Source: an uncultured Eubacteriales bacterium
GTDB taxonomy: Bacteria > Bacillota > Clostridia > Christensenellales > Borkfalkiaceae
NCBI GenBank assembly: GCA_900540805.1
Contig: UQHL01000036.1
Location: forward strand, 1 to 19,112
Length of the DNA: 19,112 nucleotides
Direction: 5' to 3'
A program made the translations under genes and the position numbers. The notes beneath the pieces were generated by a model that made no database searches, was not told the origin of the DNA, and saw nothing but the letters and a program-made list of their open reading frames with translations. Numbering within the stretch: position 1 is the first letter of the stretch; each line of letters starts with the position of its first letter. Shown one piece after another: positions 1 to 6,318 of the stretch.

Positions 1-14
1 AAGTGTTTTTTCTT

Positions 15-41
15 CCCCCAGTAGAACTGGGGGTTTATTTT
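15..41 (+). terminator. Rho-independent terminator of an upstream gene
   Basis: A 7-bp G/C-rich stem (CCCCCAG with CTGGGGG, loop TAGAA) is followed by TTTATTTT on the plus strand. It probably ends a plus-strand transcript whose gene lies left of the window. Confidence 0.75.
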
Positions 42-53
42 CGCTAAAGCTCC

Positions 54-95
54 AAAAAGAAAAGCGGGAACCTCGTAACGTTCCCGCTTTTTTTT
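54..95. terminator. Bidirectional terminator downstream of sigK
   Basis: A perfect 11-bp stem (AAAGCGGGAAC with GTTCCCGCTTT, 8-nt loop) has a T run on the plus-strand side and a T-rich run on the minus-strand side. It lies 14 bases past the sigK stop codon, so it should end the sigK message and could also stop read-through from the left. Confidence 0.8.
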
Positions 96-108
96 ACTTT
101 ACAGGAGC

Positions 109-810
109 TTATTCGAAAAAGTCCTCGGGATGCAAGCGGGTACGAAGCTTCTCGATGGCCCTCTTTTCTATACGGGAAATATAAGAACGCGAAATTTTCA
201 TCATTTTTGCAACTTCTCTCTGAGGAAGCGGCACTCCGCCCTTCAGCGCATATCTCAGACATACTACCGTATATTCCCGCTCGCTTAAAATAAGCTTGAT
301 CTGCCGAAGGAGCTTTTCCCGTTGAACGGATCTTTCCACCTTATCGAAAACGCAGTCCTCTTTTTCAAACAAAAGGTCCATTAAAGTAAGCTCGTTCCCG
401 TCTTTATCCATCCCCACGGGGTCGGACAGCGAAAGATTGTTTTTATGTTTCTTATTTGTGCGAATGAGCATAAGAATTTCGTTTTCGATACAACGAGCCG
501 TATAGGTCGCCAACGCGGTGCCGTGCCCGGGCTCGTAGGTATTTATGGCTTTGATCAGCCCGATACTGCCCACGGAAATCAAGTCGTCCGTCTCCGCCGC
601 TCCCGTATATTTTTTGACTATATGCGCCACCAAACGCATATTGTGCTTAATCAAAACATCCTTCGCTTCCTTATCGCCCTTTCGGGCCAAAGCGAGATAC
701 TTTTCTTCCTCCTCTTTGGGCAACGGCTTCGGAAAAGAATTTTTTCCGCCGATGGTCCCCGTGAAAAATACAATTTTACCGATAATCGCCCATAAAAAGT
801 CCAAAAACAT
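109..810 (-). CDS. sigK: RNA polymerase sporulation sigma factor sigma-K
   Basis: Late mother-cell sigma factor that directs core polymerase to coat and spore-maturation genes. Translation gives 233 aa from the ATG at 810. An upstream in-frame start at 855 adds 15 residues that do not resemble the family. Region 2 carries the family signature (NMRLVAHIVKKY, then DDLISVGSIGLIKAI and ENEILMLIR); region 4 ends with a helix-turn-helix (QREVAKMMKISRSYISRIEKRA). Residues 1-20 are hydrophobic and precede SFPKPLP, matching in position the membrane-tethering pro-sequence of Bacillus pro-sigma-K, so processing by an intramembrane protease is likely (inferred). The gene is continuous, with no skin-type interruption. 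It has its own sigma-E-like promoter and a terminator. The close paralogue sigma-E is the main alternative; the N-terminus and SFPKPL stretch favour sigma-K. Confidence 0.9.
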   Translation of the reverse strand: MFLDFLWAIIGKIVFFTGTIGGKNSFPKPLPKEEEEKYLALARKGDKEAKDVLIKHNMRLVAHIVKKYTGAAETDDLISVGSIGLIKAINTYEPGHGTALATYTARCIENEILMLIRTNKKHKNNLSLSDPVGMDKDGNELTLMDLLFEKEDCVFDKVERSVQREKLLRQIKLILSEREYTVVCLRYALKGGVPLPQREVAKMMKISRSYISRIEKRAIEKLRTRLHPEDFFE

Positions 811-913
811 ACGCCACCGTCCCAAGAACGACCCTGACGTTTTTTGTAACCGCAAAAGTAACCCTTTTACACTTTTTCAAAACCCGTCGCCGCCCGCAAA
901 ATAAAGTTACTTT

Positions 914-943
914 ATCGTATGAGGGGGATTGTTTGTACTATGC
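914..943 (-). promoter_or_regulatory. Probable sigma-E-dependent promoter of sigK
   Basis: Read on the minus strand, GCATAGT is followed after 15 bp by CATACGAT. The Bacillus sigma-E consensus is roughly GMATATT, 14-15 bp, CATACAHT, so each box has one or two mismatches and the spacing fits. It lies about 100 bases upstream of the sigK start. Sigma-E control of sigK is the known order in the mother-cell cascade. Confidence 0.6.
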
Positions 944-1017
944 CGACAAAATCCTCCTTTTTTCTAAAACTTTTATTGATTTTTCGGTACATTTTCCACG
1001 AGAGAGAAATATGTACT

Positions 1018-1093
1018 ATGTCACGCATAATTATTACGTCGCGCAGAGTAATTTCCCGTCATATTTTACTATGCGTGACACAATTATTACGTC
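1018..1093. repeat. Inverted and direct repeats between sigK and the HD-hydrolase gene
   Basis: The 11-mer TGTCACGCATA (1019-1029) is perfectly inverted as TATGCGTGACA (1070-1080). The 12-mer AATTATTACGTC occurs twice in direct orientation (1029-1040 and 1082-1093), each copy just after one inverted arm. The block lies 75-180 bases upstream of the sigK promoter. It could bind a regulator or be a relic of a small mobile repeat; no function is assigned. Confidence 0.6.
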
Positions 1094-1107
1094 AGACATA
1101 ATATAAC

Positions 1108-1137
1108 ACAATAGGAGAGCAAAAGCTCTCCTATTGT
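1108..1137 (-). terminator. Stem-loop at the stop of the HD-hydrolase gene
   Basis: A perfect 13-bp stem (ACAATAGGAGAGC with GCTCTCCTATTGT, loop AAAA) starts at the last base of the HD gene's stop codon. The following minus-strand sequence is T-rich but broken (GTTATATTATG), so it is a moderate terminator or a 3'-end-protecting hairpin. Confidence 0.6.
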
Positions 1138-1697
1138 TATTGATCGTTTATCTTTTTTAACGTTATTTTATTGCATTCCTCTTTCAATCGGCGGGTAAAA
1201 GAAGAAAACGCCACGGCTTTCTCTCCGTGCGTCAGCTGAAGCTCGTATTCGAGCGGCAGCCAGGTGGAAATATCGGATTCGTTATGCTGGATCACGGCTT
1301 CCATGTTATCAAGAGCTTTATAGAGCTTTGCTTCACTTGTTTCCAATGTCTCCATTTCGGTAAACAAAGGGATTAATTCTTTGCGATAAAAATCGGGCAG
1401 CGACTCCAAAAAACACTTTACATTTTTAGCTTCCGTTTTTTCGTGACTTTCCGTCTTTTCAAAACAAGGAATATCCCCCGTAAAGGCTTCCCCCAAGTCG
1501 TGAAACAGACACATCAAAATAACCTTCTGTATATCGACATCGGGAAACTCGTCTTTGACAAAGTACGCCATAATCGCCAAGCGGTGCGAATGTTCCGCAA
1601 CACTCTCTTTTCGTCCCGACGAGGTATAACAATGACGGGTATTATTTTTCAGATTTTCGAATACGTTTATAATTTGCAGATATTTTTCGATTTCCAT
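1137..1697 (-). CDS. HD-domain phosphohydrolase, YfbR/HDDC2-like (probable 5'-deoxynucleotidase)
   Basis: Predicted metal-dependent phosphohydrolase; the family dephosphorylates deoxyribonucleoside 5'-monophosphates in the cytoplasm. The 186-aa product shows the HD metal-binding pattern: R34-type residue early (NTRH), ESVAEHSHRLA, then CLFHDLGEAFTGDIP and a later LYKALDNMEAV with a conserved acidic residue. The chosen start at 1697 has AGGA about ten bases upstream. A longer in-frame reading from 1736 adds 13 residues without a better ribosome site. It is a monocistronic gene between sigK and rnpB. The exact substrate cannot be told from sequence. Confidence 0.8.
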   Translation of the reverse strand: MEIEKYLQIINVFENLKNNTRHCYTSSGRKESVAEHSHRLAIMAYFVKDEFPDVDIQKVILMCLFHDLGEAFTGDIPCFEKTESHEKTEAKNVKCFLESLPDFYRKELIPLFTEMETLETSEAKLYKALDNMEAVIQHNESDISTWLPLEYELQLTHGEKAVAFSSFTRRLKEECNKITLKKINDQ

Positions 1698-1811
1698 AAG
1701 CGACGATCCTTTTATTTTTCGATATGTGAAACCCATTGCGTGAAACGGAGAAAAACGGGAGCTTCGTGAATGAAAAATCCGGCCGAAAACAACCGGATAG
1801 AAAGCAAAATA

Positions 1812-2163
1812 AAGATTTGAGTTTGTCTGTAAGCCGAGTTCTGTCGTGTACGGTCATCTATCTAGGCTTGCCGTCGCCGGCAAGCTCAAGCGATATTCAC
1901 GGTATCTGCCGGACGGACAGCCCTATATGGCAGACACCCAATCTTGCAGCGGGTGGGGTTTACATGGCATACCGCGTTACCGCAGTATCGGTGAGCTCTT
2001 ACCTCGCCTTTCCATCCTTACAGAGCAAAGCCCTGCGGTTTATTTCTGTTGCACTTTCCTTGAAGTCGCCTTCACCTGACGTTATCAGGCACCCTGTCCT
2101 GTGCTGCTCGGACTTTCCTCATGATCCCGAAGGACCCCGCGACCGTATAACAAACTCAAATCC
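1812..2163 (-). ncRNA. rnpB: RNase P RNA (catalytic subunit)
   Basis: The minus strand carries hallmark RNase P RNA segments: GAGGAAAGTCCGAGC near the 5' end, GGTGAAGGCG, ACAGAA, GGTAAGAGCTCACC, AGATAGATGACC and ACAGAACTCGGCTTA near the 3' end. The ends pair through GATTTGAGTTTGT and ACAAACTCAAATC (helix P1). The length is about 350 nt, as expected for a type A RNA. It processes the 5' ends of tRNA precursors together with RnpA. Confidence 0.95.
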
Positions 2164-2168
2164 TTATA

Positions 2169-2174
2169 TATTAT
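2169..2174 (-). promoter_or_regulatory. -10 box of the rnpB promoter
   Basis: TATAAT on the minus strand lies six to seven bases before the expected 5' end of RNase P RNA. No good -35 box was seen at the usual spacing. Confidence 0.6.
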
Positions 2175-2196
2175 AGCACATCTTACGAAAAAAGTA

Positions 2197-2225
2197 TTGC
2201 TTTTTCAGCAAAAAAATAGTAAAAT
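2197..2225 (+). promoter_or_regulatory. Sigma-A promoter of pyk
   Basis: TTGCTT and TAAAAT are separated by 17 bp, with the pyk start codon about 30 bases downstream. It diverges from the rnpB promoter within about 25 bases. Confidence 0.6.
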
Positions 2226-2256
2226 ATAAGTAGAAATTTTTTATAAGGAATCAAAA

Positions 2257-3663
2257 ATGAAAAAGACGAAAATTGTTTGCACTTTAGGCCCCGCCAGCGA
2301 TACAAAAGAAATCATTTCCGCTATGGCAGAGGCGGGCATGAACGTCGTGAGACTCAACTTTTCCCACGGCACACACGCAGATCACGCAATAAAGATCAAA
2401 ACGGTAAAAGAGGTACGCACGGAGAAAAAAATTCCCCTGCCGATTATGCTGGACACCAAAGGCCCCGAATTTAGAATCAAAACCTTCAGAGACGGCAAGG
2501 CGACCTTGAAGGAAGGAGATACCTTTCGGTTCACTACGGACGACGTTGAAGGGGACAACACCCGTGTCGGCGTTTCCTATGCCGACCTTTGCAAAGAAAT
2601 GCATCCCGGCGATAAGATATTGCTCAACAACGGGCTTATGGTATTGCGCGTAAAAGAGGTTGCCGCCCCCGATGTAATTTGTACGGTAGAAATAGGCGGC
2701 GAAATTTCAAACAGAAAATCAATGTTTTTTCCCGAAAAGGAATTACACCTCACGTTTTTATCCGAACAGGACAAAGAAGATATTCTTTTCGGCATCGAAC
2801 AGGGCGTGGATTTTATTGCCCTCTCATTTGTTTCCAAAGCGCAAGACGTTCTCGACGCAAAAAAATTTCTCAAGGAACACGGCGGCGAGCATATCGACCT
2901 TATTGCAAAAATAGAAAACCGTGCGGGTGTCAAGCACCTCGACGAAATTATGGAAGTAGCCGACGGTATCATGGTAGCCCGGGGAGATCTCGGCGTGGAA
3001 ATTCCCTATGAGGAGTTGCCGGATATTCAGAAAGGCATGATCAGCAGCTGCCGAATTTACGGTAAGCGGGTGATCACGGCAACGGAAATGCTGGAGTCGA
3101 TGATTCATAATCCCCGCCCCACGCGGGCGGAAATTTCCGACGTCGCCAATGCCGTATATGACGGTACTTCCGCCGTTATGCTTTCGGGCGAAACCGCCGC
3201 GGGCTCCTTTCCCGTGGAATCGGTTAAAGCAATGGCAAAGATTGTGGAACGTGCGGAAAACAATGTAGAATATATCCAGGCAATCGACCATTATGCCATT
3301 AAAAATTCTTCTGAGGCGCTTTCTCATTCCGCCTGTACGCTGGCAAAGGATCTGAAGGCAAAAGCCATTGTTGTTTGTACGAGGACGGGCGCCACTGCGA
3401 GAATGGTATCTCGTTTCCGTCCCCTTATCCCTATCGTCGGCCTTACTACGGACGAACAAGCATATCGCAAGCTTGCGCTCAGCTGGGGAGTTCTGCCCGC
3501 TATGGCGGACGAATATTCCTCTGTGGATATTCTTTTCTATTTTGCCAAACTCGCCGCGCGAAAAAGCGGACTTGTCAAAAAAGGAGACATGATCGTTATT
3601 ACGGGCGGCACGCCCAACGGCAAAAGCGGCAATTCCAGCCTGATAAACGTAGAAACGGTTTAA
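2257..3663 (+). CDS. pyk: Pyruvate kinase
   Basis: Converts phosphoenolpyruvate and ADP to pyruvate and ATP, the last step of glycolysis. The 468-aa product begins MKKTKIVCTLGPAS and carries the TIM-barrel active-site stretches NVVRLNFSHG, MLDTKGPE, DLIAKIENRAGV with the catalytic lysine, MVARGDLGVEIP, and ITATEMLESM. The C-terminal domain ends in MIVITGGTPNGKSG. It lacks the extra PEP-utiliser-like C-terminal domain found in many Firmicute enzymes of about 585 aa, so it is the short form. AAGGAA lies upstream of the ATG. It is monocistronic with its own promoter. Confidence 0.97.
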   Translation: MKKTKIVCTLGPASDTKEIISAMAEAGMNVVRLNFSHGTHADHAIKIKTVKEVRTEKKIPLPIMLDTKGPEFRIKTFRDGKATLKEGDTFRFTTDDVEGDNTRVGVSYADLCKEMHPGDKILLNNGLMVLRVKEVAAPDVICTVEIGGEISNRKSMFFPEKELHLTFLSEQDKEDILFGIEQGVDFIALSFVSKAQDVLDAKKFLKEHGGEHIDLIAKIENRAGVKHLDEIMEVADGIMVARGDLGVEIPYEELPDIQKGMISSCRIYGKRVITATEMLESMIHNPRPTRAEISDVANAVYDGTSAVMLSGETAAGSFPVESVKAMAKIVERAENNVEYIQAIDHYAIKNSSEALSHSACTLAKDLKAKAIVVCTRTGATARMVSRFRPLIPIVGLTTDEQAYRKLALSWGVLPAMADEYSSVDILFYFAKLAARKSGLVKKGDMIVITGGTPNGKSGNSSLINVETV

Positions 3664-3747
3664 TTCAGTTAAATTTTTCTCCCCTTCCCGCTTTTTCTGT
3701 TATGAAATAAAGCGGCGGGCGAGATATAGAAATACTTTTCAGAAACA

Positions 3748-3799
3748 AAAGACACATGCTGTCCGGAGAAATTTTTATTCTCCTTTTGCATGTGTCTTT
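3748..3799. terminator. Long stem-loop between pyk and the alpha/beta-hydrolase gene
   Basis: A perfect 12-bp outer stem (AAAGACACATGC with GCATGTGTCTTT) encloses an inner GGAGAA/TTCTCC stem. It sits between convergent genes and can end transcripts from both sides, with moderate T-rich flanks. Confidence 0.65.
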
Positions 3800-3818
3800 C
3801 TATATAGTAAACGCTAAA

Positions 3819-4421
3819 CTATTCAAACCGTTTTTTCATCCATTCATCGAGAAAAGCTATCTGTTCCTCCGTATGAAACCAGTGATCTCCGTCTTCCATT
3901 ACCGTAAGCGCAGCATTGTGAGTTTCAAAAAAATTTTCTACTGTCTCACGGGATGTAAGATTATCCGTTCCCGCATAAAGAATTTCGGTGAAAATATTCC
4001 ATTCAATGGGGTTTTCTCTGACAAAACATAAATACTTCCAGGATAGCGTTTCTCCGAATTCAGTAGAAACTTCTCCTTTTACTTGCAGTTCTTTTTCCGA
4101 TACGTTTGCCTTTTCCAGCATATCCAAAATAAGCCTTTCCATATCTAATACGGGAGAAATAAAAAGAGCTTTTTCCAATTGACAATTTTGTAATGCGTAC
4201 ATAGCAAAATAAGCCCCTATACTATTGGCAAGCAAACAAATATGTTTATACTTTTTATGCACTTTGTCATAAGCTGTTTTAATTTGTTTTTCCACGCTCC
4301 AAGGAAAATAATCCTTGTAGTCCACTCCGATAATATCGAAGCCCGCACAATTTTTCTTATACGCTTCTGCCTCTAAATAACTCCCGCCTTTTCCATGAAT
4401 ATATAATATTGCCTTTTTCAT
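3819..4421 (-). CDS. Small alpha/beta-hydrolase of unknown substrate
   Basis: The 200-aa protein begins MKKAILYIHGKGGS, the oxyanion-hole HG of the alpha/beta-hydrolase fold. A nucleophile elbow follows at LLANSIGAYFA (serine in a modified G-x-S-x-G), then a likely acid in YAGTDNLTS and a histidine in EDGDHWFH, giving a plausible Ser-Asp-His triad. The start at 4421 has GAGG upstream; a longer reading from 4511 overlaps the tRNA terminator and adds an unlikely N-terminus. There is no signal peptide, so it is probably cytoplasmic. It is the last chromosomal gene before the attachment site. Confidence 0.75.
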   Translation of the reverse strand: MKKAILYIHGKGGSYLEAEAYKKNCAGFDIIGVDYKDYFPWSVEKQIKTAYDKVHKKYKHICLLANSIGAYFAMYALQNCQLEKALFISPVLDMERLILDMLEKANVSEKELQVKGEVSTEFGETLSWKYLCFVRENPIEWNIFTEILYAGTDNLTSRETVENFFETHNAALTVMEDGDHWFHTEEQIAFLDEWMKKRFE

Positions 4422-4493
4422 AGCATCACGCCTCAAGCTTATAAATACAACTGATTTATAGATAAAGATTTGCTTTTTTATTAACTTTAATAT

Positions 4494-4528
4494 AAAAAGA
4501 ACGTAAGTCAAACAATGTTCAACTTACG
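4494..4528 (-). terminator. Terminator downstream of the tRNA-Ser 3' end
   Basis: On the minus strand a 7-bp stem (CGTAAGT with ACTTACG) is followed by TTCTTTTTATATT. It lies eight bases past the tRNA CCA end. Its survival on this side marks the chromosomal flank of the integration site. Confidence 0.65.
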
Positions 4529-4535
4529 CTCTCTT

Positions 4536-4593
4536 TGGCGCAGAGAAAGGGATTTGAACCCTTGTATGCATTCCTGCATAACACGATTTCGAA
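4536..4593 (-). other. Attachment-site copy: 3' half of tRNA-Ser(CGA)
   Basis: Read on the minus strand this is a tRNA 3' half: anticodon loop TTCGAAA (anticodon CGA), 3' anticodon strand TCGTG, long variable arm TATGC-AGGAAT-GCATA typical of class II serine tRNA, T arm AAGGG-TTCAAAT-CCCTT, acceptor strand TCTCTGC, discriminator G and encoded CCA. The bases before the loop (TATTC) cannot pair with TCGTG, and no D arm or 5' acceptor strand follows, so the homology stops at the anticodon loop. Tyrosine recombinases commonly cross over there. The fragment is therefore read as one att copy, with the element at higher coordinates. It is not a functional tRNA gene. Confidence 0.85.
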
Positions 4594-4614
4594 GAATAAC
4601 CAACCTCCATACAC

Positions 4615-4628
4615 CACAATATATTGTG
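4615..4628. repeat. Perfect 14-bp palindrome near the element end
   Basis: CACAATATATTGTG is a perfect palindrome 22 bases inside the inferred element end. It could be an integrase or excisionase arm site or a repressor operator; no evidence separates these. Confidence 0.4.
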
Positions 4629-4749
4629 TTTATATATAAATAAAACTACAAAATATGGTGCTTTTTGAGAATATTTTTTTATACCCTTTTTTACCCTTCG
4701 TTATTTTCGTCAAACAATTACTCTTAAATACTTTTTTCCGTCAAAACTA

Positions 4750-4778
4750 TTGACAATCTCAAAAAATCGTGCTATAAT
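4750..4778 (+). promoter_or_regulatory. Consensus promoter of small RNA 1
   Basis: TTGACA, 17 bp, TATAAT: an exact sigma-A consensus promoter with no open reading frame behind it, only a short structured region and a terminator. Confidence 0.8.
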
Positions 4779-4784
4779 AAAACC

Positions 4785-4873
4785 ACAACGAAGGCAAGAC
4801 CCCAAAACGGTCAGCCTTGAATAATCGTCAAACGACTACCGTGCGGCTGGAACCTTAACGGCGGTCGTTTTTT
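4785..4873 (+). ncRNA. Candidate small RNA 1 (possible antitoxin RNA)
   Basis: A roughly 89-nt transcript is predicted between a perfect promoter and a terminator. It opens with a two-part stem-loop (AAGGC and GACC pairing with GGTC and GCCTT, loop CCAAAAC, 4791-4819). It ends with a 10-position stem (CGACTACCGT with ACGGCGGTCG, one mismatch and one wobble, 4833-4867) followed by six T. The 3' part is antisense to the last codons and stop of the 37-codon gene on the other strand. This convergent, 3'-overlapping layout is that of type I toxin-antitoxin pairs such as txpA/RatA. The function is inferred. Confidence 0.6.
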
Positions 4874-4968
4874 ATTGCAACATAGATTTTACTCTTTGTC
4901 ACGCGGAAAGAAATTATGTACCCTTCTTCCAGCAAAGCCGAAAGAAGTTTAATAAGTTCATACCTCAT
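4855..4968 (-). CDS. 37-aa peptide, possible type I toxin-like partner of small RNA 1
   Basis: The open frame begins MRYELIKLLSALLEEGY and ends in IKNDRR. An excellent ribosome site (AAAGGAGGTGG) precedes the ATG, and a consensus promoter lies 60 bases further up, so it is very probably expressed. The peptide is amphipathic, with a leucine-rich first half and a beta-prone basic second half. It does not have the single membrane helix of classical type I toxins, so the toxin reading is open. Its 3' end overlaps the terminator of the opposing small RNA. Confidence 0.6.
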   Translation of the reverse strand: MRYELIKLLSALLEEGYIISFRVTKSKIYVAIKNDRR

Positions 4969-5034
4969 AAAAACCACCTCCTTTATCGGGAAGTGCTGAC
5001 CGCCTCGGGGGAATCACCCTCGTTGCTTAAAGAT

Positions 5035-5063
5035 ATTATATCATATCAGAGAAATATTGTCAA
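5035..5063 (-). promoter_or_regulatory. Consensus promoter of the 37-aa peptide gene
   Basis: On the minus strand TTGACA and TATAAT are separated by 17 bp. The predicted leader is about 60 nt and contains short G- and C-rich runs (GAGGGTGATTCCCCCGAGG) that could fold. Confidence 0.8.
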
Positions 5064-5074
5064 TAAAAAATCTA

Positions 5075-5103
5075 AACGGCGCCTCTCCAGGTGTCGTTTT
5101 TTT
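5075..5103. terminator. Terminator of the toxin-antitoxin operon
   Basis: A 10-bp stem with two G-U pairs (AACGGCGCCT with AGGTGTCGTT, loop CTCC) has seven T on the plus-strand side and TTTAGATTTTTT on the minus-strand side. The minus-strand side would end the ParE-type toxin message, whose stop codon is about 75 bases upstream. Confidence 0.7.
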
Positions 5104-5176
5104 CATGTCGTTCCCGTTCTGATCCAGACTGCCGGACAGGGAATTTACCACCACGACAGTCCTCCCGCCGACGATC

Positions 5177-5500
5177 TCAAATGGAATCGCCTAAAAACCG
5201 CGGGGCATATCTGAAGGTCAGTATGTAGATTGCTTTTTTCTTCTCGTCTATACGATAAATGGCGAGATACTGCCGCACGAAGATCTTCCGATATTCTTTC
5301 GTCGTCACGTTTTTGTTTTTTGCTTTCGGCATAGCATACGGAAACTTTGATACATTTTCGATTGCTTCGTCAAAATCATCCAGCAACCTTTTGGCGGCCG
5401 ACGGATTGCACAGCGTAACCGCGATATAGGCAAGGATATCATCTAACCGCTTTAATGCGGTCTGGGTATATTTTACCCTATATTGTTCATTAGATTCCAT
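5177..5500 (-). CDS. RelE/ParE-family toxin
   Basis: A 107-aa protein with the RelE/ParE layout: an N-terminal strand (YRVKYTQTAL), two helices (LKRLDDILAYIAVTL and AAKRLLDDFDEAIENV), then a beta-sheet half with KEYRKIFVRQYLAIYRID and IYILTFRYAPR. ParE members poison gyrase and RelE members cut ribosome-bound mRNA; which applies is not evident. The start overlaps the antitoxin's last codons by 11 bp, the usual translational coupling. It probably stabilises the integrated element. Confidence 0.85.
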   Translation of the reverse strand: MESNEQYRVKYTQTALKRLDDILAYIAVTLCNPSAAKRLLDDFDEAIENVSKFPYAMPKAKNKNVTTKEYRKIFVRQYLAIYRIDEKKKAIYILTFRYAPRFLGDSI

Positions 5501-5783
5501 ATTTCGCCCGCAGCCCGTCCATCGCAGCTTTATACTCTACCGTTCGCCCCGATTCCATATCTTGTTCGGAAGCCTGTAAATCTTTTTTCAGTTCCCTTTC
5601 AAAACGTTCCTGCATCGCATCCGACTGTTCGGCCGCTATCTGAAACGGTATTGCCTTTTCCCGCAAAGATGCTTTCACAAAAAGATTGACCGCTGTCGTC
5701 ATATCAAGCCCGAGACTGTCAAACAGCTTTTTCGCCGCGTCTCGATCTTCTACATCCATTTTGATATTTACGCTCGTTTTCAT
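5490..5783 (-). CDS. RelB/DinJ-family antitoxin
   Basis: A 97-aa protein with an N-terminal ribbon-helix-helix domain: the strand TSVNIKMDVE, then AAKKLFDSLGLDMTTAVNLFVKASL and PFQI, the RelB/DinJ signature. The C-terminal half is charged and helical, as expected for the toxin-binding tail. GGAGGTG lies before the ATG, and a consensus promoter with overlapping inverted repeats sits upstream, so the pair should be autoregulated. It precedes and overlaps the toxin gene. Confidence 0.88.
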   Translation of the reverse strand: MKTSVNIKMDVEDRDAAKKLFDSLGLDMTTAVNLFVKASLREKAIPFQIAAEQSDAMQERFERELKKDLQASEQDMESGRTVEYKAAMDGLRAKYGI

Positions 5784-5809
5784 AATTCACCTCCGTCTTT
5801 AGTATTCTT

Positions 5810-5852
5810 ATTATATCGCATTATATGCCTTATGTCAATACTTTGGGCATAT
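5810..5852 (-). promoter_or_regulatory. Promoter and operator of the toxin-antitoxin operon
   Basis: The minus strand shows TTGACA (5833-5838), 17 bp, TATAAT (5810-5815). The inverted repeat GCAT-TAT-ATGC (5818-5828) lies in the spacer, and ATATGCC/GGCATAT (5823-5829 and 5846-5852) straddles the -35 box. These are probable binding sites of the ribbon-helix-helix antitoxin. Confidence 0.7.
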
Positions 5853-5883
5853 TAAACAAAAAAAATTTATATACGCCCGCGTT

Positions 5884-6115
5884 CGGGATTCGTTATTTAT
5901 CAGCTTTCGGGCAGCTTCACCGTGGCGGCCGTTTTCCCCGCCGATAAGCTCCAACACCGAGAAAGCCGCCTGCGGCTTTCCGTTTTCCTTCTACCATATC
6001 TCGGAAGCCCGCTCGCCGGGCTTCCCCGTTTCTATAATTCCGCCTTCCTTCCCGCGGCTTTGGCGCCCGCTATCCGGCGCCGTCGCGTTTCTTTCTTAAA
6101 AAAGAAAAAGGATAT
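5884..6115. other. Noncoding hairpin-rich, GC-rich stretch
   Basis: No convincing gene is present. Three strong stem-loops follow one another: GAAAGCCGC/GCGGCTTTC (5961-5980), GGAAGCCCG/CGGGCTTCC (6003-6025) and GGCGCC/GGCGCC (6062-6081). A purine/pyrimidine stretch (TTTCTTTCTT, AAAAAAGAAA) follows. None has a clean T run. With the direct repeats just to the right this may be part of a replication or transfer origin, or a structured RNA. Confidence 0.45.
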
Positions 6116-6132
6116 AATCATTATATTACTAT

Positions 6133-6217
6133 CCGAAAATGACACCTTACCCTCCAATTTTTAGACCTTGAAAACTTTTACCCTCCAAAATTGATACCTT
6201 GAAAATCTCATTTTCGG
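6133..6217. repeat. Two 29-bp direct repeats inside a 10-bp inverted repeat
   Basis: Repeat A (6147-6175) and repeat B (6178-6206) match at 24 of 29 positions and share TTACCCTCCAA at the left and ACCTTGAAAA at the right, with a 31-bp period. They are flanked by the perfect inverted repeat CCGAAAATGA (6133-6142) and TCATTTTCGG (6208-6217). A further ACCTT lies at 6144 and an inverted CCCTCC at 6217-6222. The block lies next to the replication-type gene, which favours an iteron-like origin. Multiple 20-30-bp terminal repeats are also typical of IS21-family ends, so a solo insertion-sequence end is the main alternative. Confidence 0.7.
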
Positions 6218-6287
6218 AGGGTCGGTACGTAAAAAATATCCCGCCCCCTTCTCCGAGAGCGGAATACCTAATTTTTTATACGACTAT

Positions 6288-6318
6288 AAGCGCGGATCAC
6301 TCCACGCTTTTATTTTTT
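6288..6318 (+). terminator. Plus-strand terminator facing the replication gene
   Basis: AAGCGCGGA pairs with TCCACGCTT (one mismatch, loop TCAC), followed by TTATTTTTTTAT. It would stop plus-strand transcription leaving the repeat region before it runs antisense into the replication-type gene. Confidence 0.55.

Noticed and set aside
919..1101. Plus-strand 60-codon frame upstream of sigK
   Set aside because: It has no ribosome site and covers the sigma-E-like promoter and the repeat block; its composition is not protein-like.
1846..2176. Plus-strand frames across the RNase P RNA
   Set aside because: They are antisense to a clearly recognised structured RNA.
4536..4593. Functional tRNA-Ser gene
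   Set aside because: The 5' acceptor strand, D arm and 5' anticodon strand are missing on this side, so it cannot fold as a tRNA.
5105..5176. Minus-strand reading frame past the ParE-type stop (VVVVNSLSGSLDQNGNDM)
   Set aside because: It looks protein-like and could be a relic of another gene's end, but it has no start, no ribosome site and no recognisable family.
5922..6164. Plus-strand 80-codon frame in the hairpin region
   Set aside because: It runs through three strong stem-loops, lacks a ribosome site and shows no domain-like pattern.
6133..6217. CRISPR array
   Set aside because: Only two imperfect repeats with a 2-bp gap and no spacers or cas genes.
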